This document shows, in pieces, positions 61,485 through 64,000 of a stretch of DNA of 64,000 nt. The position numbers and the translations under genes are program-made. The notes under the pieces are model-generated. The model saw nothing but the letters and a program-made list of their open reading frames with translations. It was not told the origin of the DNA and did no database searches. Every line of letters starts with the position of its first letter. Position 1 is the stretch's first letter. The DNA comes from Octadecabacter antarcticus 307 (GTDB taxonomy: Bacteria > Pseudomonadota > Alphaproteobacteria > Rhodobacterales > Rhodobacteraceae). Location of the stretch: NCBI RefSeq assembly GCF_000155675.2, contig NC_020911.1, positions 213,501-277,500 on the forward strand, given 5' to 3'.

Positions 61485-62422
61485 CAGCGCAAACTGTCGA
61501 CAGCAGCTTCTAGCTGGCCCCACCGATCAGGGTGCGGAAAACCCAACCGCAGCCACGTTTTCGAATAGGGAAAAATCCGGCTCCAGACATGGGCCGTGGC
61601 CAGATGATCCTGTGCCGCCGCCGCATCCGCGACCTCATACAGGCGGAACAAATCCGTCCCGCCTACAACGGGCAACCCAACGACTTTATCTAATCGCATG
61701 GCATCCGCCGCCAACCGCTCCCGCGCAGCATCAGCCCACGCCACATCCTCCAACGCCCGCGCGCCGATTTCCAGCGCGGGGCCGGACACCGCCCAGGGCC
61801 CCAACCTGTCACGCAGCTTTCTGGCAACATCGGGGGGGCAGATCGCGAATCCTAATCGTAGTCCCGCCAACCCCCAAAACTTGCCGAAACTCTTCAGGAT
61901 CACGCGGTCTAGTTCGGCGGCCTGACCCACATGGCTGTCCTGCGGAATCACATCACAGAAACTTTCGTCGATGATGGTCGGGCACGGATGATGCGCAACT
62001 TGCCAGGCCCGCCCGTCCGGATTGTTGGGATGCACCAGCACTTGTACGTCGGCGCGGCCTTCCGATTGCACGACCCAGCCTTGGGCCTCAAACGCAGCAG
62101 CATGTTCGTTGTAGGTCGGCTTTGGGATGGTCACGACTGATCCGGGCCACACACTTGGCATCTGCGCAATCAATGCTGACGCACCGCCCGCGATGACCAA
62201 TTCTGTCGTGTCTGGGATGTGCCAAAACGCCCGTGCGGCTTTCGACAAACGCCGCATCGCGCCGCTATCTGGCAAAGCTGTCCATGCATCCGTGCCGATA
62301 TCACCCACCGGATAGGGCAGCGGATTGATCCCCGTGCTCAGGTCCAACCAGTCGCTGCGCGTCCCGCCATAGGTCGCAATCGCGGCGTCTAACCCACCGC
62401 CATGGTCGCGCTTTTCTGTCAT
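61484..62422 (-). CDS. cobC: Threonine-phosphate decarboxylase-type aminotransferase
   Basis: A 312-residue PLP enzyme of the histidinol-phosphate aminotransferase-like group that supplies the aminopropanol phosphate linker of B12. Evidence: RSDWLDLSTGINPLPYP near the N terminus, HPNNPDGRAW, the TIIDESFCDV Asp region, and the PLP lysine in VILKSFGKFWGLAGLRLGF (about residue 195). It overlaps both the downstream cobD start and the upstream DUF1636 stop, so the three form one operon. Confidence 0.92.
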   Translation of the reverse strand: MTEKRDHGGGLDAAIATYGGTRSDWLDLSTGINPLPYPVGDIGTDAWTALPDSGAMRRLSKAARAFWHIPDTTELVIAGGASALIAQMPSVWPGSVVTIPKPTYNEHAAAFEAQGWVVQSEGRADVQVLVHPNNPDGRAWQVAHHPCPTIIDESFCDVIPQDSHVGQAAELDRVILKSFGKFWGLAGLRLGFAICPPDVARKLRDRLGPWAVSGPALEIGARALEDVAWADAARERLAADAMRLDKVVGLPVVGGTDLFRLYEVADAAAAQDHLATAHVWSRIFPYSKTWLRLGFPHPDRWGQLEAAVDSLR

Positions 62423-62787
62423 TCAGGCAGCGGCTGATGACGTGACACAAAATGCCCCTTCACGCCCTGCGGCCATTCACGATACGGCACCTGTCCGTTC
62501 GCACTTGCTGCATGTTTGCCCGCATATTCGACAATTGCTTGGGCGTCACTCTTCGTGGCCTCAAACGTGCCGAGCGAATAGTTGATCTTACCATTGGCCT
62601 GCACCGTGATGTTGCAGGCCCGATCGCAGCCCATCGTGCACGACACGCGGCGGGTTTTTACGTCCGTCGCACCCGATGCCGCCGCTTCGATTAGCTCAGC
62701 TAATGCCTCACCGTCGGTCTTTTCCATGCCGGTTACTTCCCAGCCAGCGCACTTGCAGGTGTCGCAAATTGTTATCCAAGTCGTCAT
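62419..62787 (-). CDS. DUF1636 protein (second copy)
   Basis: A 122-residue DUF1636 protein: ITICDTCKCAGWE and RRVSCTMGCDRACNITVQA give six cysteines in a ferredoxin-like arrangement. It overlaps the cobC start by four bases, and homologues sit in B12 operons, so a cobalt or electron-transfer role in B12 synthesis is likely but unproven. Confidence 0.85.
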   Translation of the reverse strand: MTTWITICDTCKCAGWEVTGMEKTDGEALAELIEAAASGATDVKTRRVSCTMGCDRACNITVQANGKINYSLGTFEATKSDAQAIVEYAGKHAASANGQVPYREWPQGVKGHFVSRHQPLPE

Positions 62788-62789
62788 GT

Positions 62790-62841
62790 CAGCCTCGCGT
62801 GTTCAGGTACCAATTGTTGAACCGGAATTGCCGCGAGGCTG
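62790..62841 (-). promoter_or_regulatory. Inverted repeat upstream of DUF1636-cobC-cobD
   Basis: CAGCCTCGCG and its complement CGCGAGGCTG enclose about 32 bp directly before the DUF1636 start. It could be an operator or an attenuator-like stem; it does not have the conserved core of a cobalamin riboswitch. Confidence 0.4.
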
Positions 62842-62874
62842 CAAGCCCAATCCCCTTAATCGTGTCCCAACAAT

Positions 62875-63849
62875 TCATGCACGCCCGTGTGGTTCCATAA
62901 AATCCAGATCAGGATTGGTCGGAATAATCCGGTGTGGGTTAATCGTCTCATGACTGTAATGATAGTGCCGCACGATATGATCCATGTTCACCGTCTCGGC
63001 CACGCCTGTGACCTGATACAACTCTCGCGTGAACCCCCACAGGTTCGGGCAATCAAGGATGCGTTTGCGGTTACATTTGAAATGTAGGTGGTAGACATTA
63101 TCGAACCGCACCAGCGTCGTCCAAAGCCGCCAATCTGCCTCGGTCATTTTGTCGCCCATCAGGTAACGACCCTCGCCCAACCGCGCCTCAAGCCAATCGA
63201 GCGATTCGAACAGCGGTGCGACAGCCGCATCATATGCCGCCTGCGTCGTCGCAAACCCCGACTTGTAGACCCCGTTATTCACAGTATCATAAATCCGCGC
63301 GTTCACCGCTTCGATGTCGCCGCGCATCTCTGTGGGCCAATAATCGTCTGCGTTGCCGGTGATCGCGTCAAACGCCGAATTGAACATGCGGATGATCTCG
63401 GAACTTTCATTGCTGACAATCGTGCCGCGTTCCTTGTCCCACAATATCGGCACCGTCACCCGCCCTGACATCTGCGGGTCTGCCTTAAGATAAATATCAC
63501 GCGCAAATGGCAGCCCGAACAGCGCATCGCCCGTGGCCCCGTGCTCGTCCGTCTCAAACGTCCAACCATCCGACAGCATATCAGGATGCACCGCCGACAC
63601 TGTGATATGGTCTTCCAACCCTTTGAGTTTACGGAAAATCAACGTGCGATGCGCCCACGGGCAGGCGTAAGACACATACAAATGATACCGCCCCGAAGCC
63701 GCCCCAAACCCGGCCTCACCTGATGGCCCAGCAGATCCGTCTGCGGTGATCCAGTTGCGAAATGTTGCGTCCTTACGCTTGAACGCGCCGCCTGTGGATT
63801 TTGTATCATACCAAACGTCGTGCCATTGCCCGTCTACTAACTGTCCCAT
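62875..63849 (-). CDS. Xi-class glutathione S-transferase (glutathionyl-hydroquinone reductase)
   Basis: A 324-residue GST of the Xi/ECM4-YqjG group, which reduces glutathionyl-hydroquinones. The catalytic Cys is in YVSYACPWAHRTLIFRKLKG (about residue 60). Further blocks are VTVPILWDKERGTIVSNESSEIIRMFN and LIEADWRLWTTLVRF-type helix (TEADWRLWTTLVRFDNVYH), and NMDHIVRHYHYSHETINPHRIIP at the end, all typical. Appears to be a single-gene unit. Confidence 0.92.
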   Translation of the reverse strand: MGQLVDGQWHDVWYDTKSTGGAFKRKDATFRNWITADGSAGPSGEAGFGAASGRYHLYVSYACPWAHRTLIFRKLKGLEDHITVSAVHPDMLSDGWTFETDEHGATGDALFGLPFARDIYLKADPQMSGRVTVPILWDKERGTIVSNESSEIIRMFNSAFDAITGNADDYWPTEMRGDIEAVNARIYDTVNNGVYKSGFATTQAAYDAAVAPLFESLDWLEARLGEGRYLMGDKMTEADWRLWTTLVRFDNVYHLHFKCNRKRILDCPNLWGFTRELYQVTGVAETVNMDHIVRHYHYSHETINPHRIIPTNPDLDFMEPHGRA

Positions 63850-64000
63850 AATTCGCTCCTAAATTCTGTTGACCCTCAGCTACCGCAACTGCGCCAATCA
63901 ACCAACCGCGACCCAAGCGCAGCGATGGTGCGTATTCGCACAGGTCGGATTCGCCGCCTCGCGCGCCGCATACCTGATTGCGGCCCCGCCCCGCCCACGA

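Noticed and set aside
1-64000. rRNA, tRNA, prophage or restriction-modification genes
   Set aside because: I looked for conserved rRNA/tRNA cores, phage structural proteins and methyltransferase motifs and saw none.

Overview
The window looks like chromosome of a marine alphaproteobacterium of the Roseobacter group (Rhodobacteraceae), possibly an Octadecabacter-like genome given the heavy insertion-sequence load. The host genes are typical of that group: Mcl1 malyl-CoA lyase, an aerobic-type CobN/CobW/CbtAB cobalamin set, the nasTS-nrt-nir-nas nitrate operon, and SMC next to a cobalamin-riboswitch cassette. The genus call is an inference; no rRNA or tRNA gene was seen.

Layout. 1-14.6 kb: housekeeping genes (ftsX end, plsC, accA, mcl1, a D-glutamate/D-amino-acid catabolic operon dgcN-dgcA-dat, a BON/OmpA envelope protein, N-formylglutamate amidohydrolase, pyk, rpmI-rplT with an intrinsic terminator). 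15-26 kb: first insertion-sequence island (IS3, two IS110, two IS1182-type copies, a second IS3, a 214-bp MITE) enclosing a topoisomerase III gene. 26.5-40.4 kb: a complete nitrate assimilation operon. NasT/NasS control it through a leader with two A1/G4 hexaloop hairpins and an overlapping terminator. It then runs nrtA, nrtB, nrtC (in-frame amber stop), nirB, nirD, nasA, a TrpD-like gene and cysG. 40.5-47.3 kb: second island (IS6, IS66 remnant, IS110 remnants, IS3, IS110, IS30, IS1182 tail). 47.8-64 kb: cobalamin genes (cobN, cobW, cbtA, cbtB with riboswitch, cobD/cbiB, cobC, two DUF1636 genes) mixed with smc, a lytic transglycosylase, a glycosyltransferase and a Xi-class GST.

Main discovery. 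Both islands are peppered with about 26 copies of a tiny element, typically 36-41 bp, that I do not recognise from any described family. It begins CCCTCTC, holds a hairpin whose arms differ from copy to copy but stay complementary, and ends TGCCGGGCAGTG or GGGCAACG. Most copies sit inside transposase genes, and removing them base-for-base restores those genes. In the IS3 copy at 43.1-44.6 kb nine elements interrupt orfA and orfB; removing them leaves 93 sense codons plus stop in orfA and 373 + 1 codons for orfB. In the IS110 at 16.9-18.15 kb removing five insertions (one compound) leaves 340 codons. In the two IS1182 copies, removing three elements or one element leaves exactly 462 codons in each. 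Insertion is therefore precise, without target duplication or deletion. The two IS1182 copies carry an element at the same codon junction but with different hairpins. One copy is nested in another, and one is reduced to CCC-TCTC-GGG with no hairpin. I found none in the host genes. How these elements move, or whether they are removed at DNA or RNA level, cannot be decided from the sequence.
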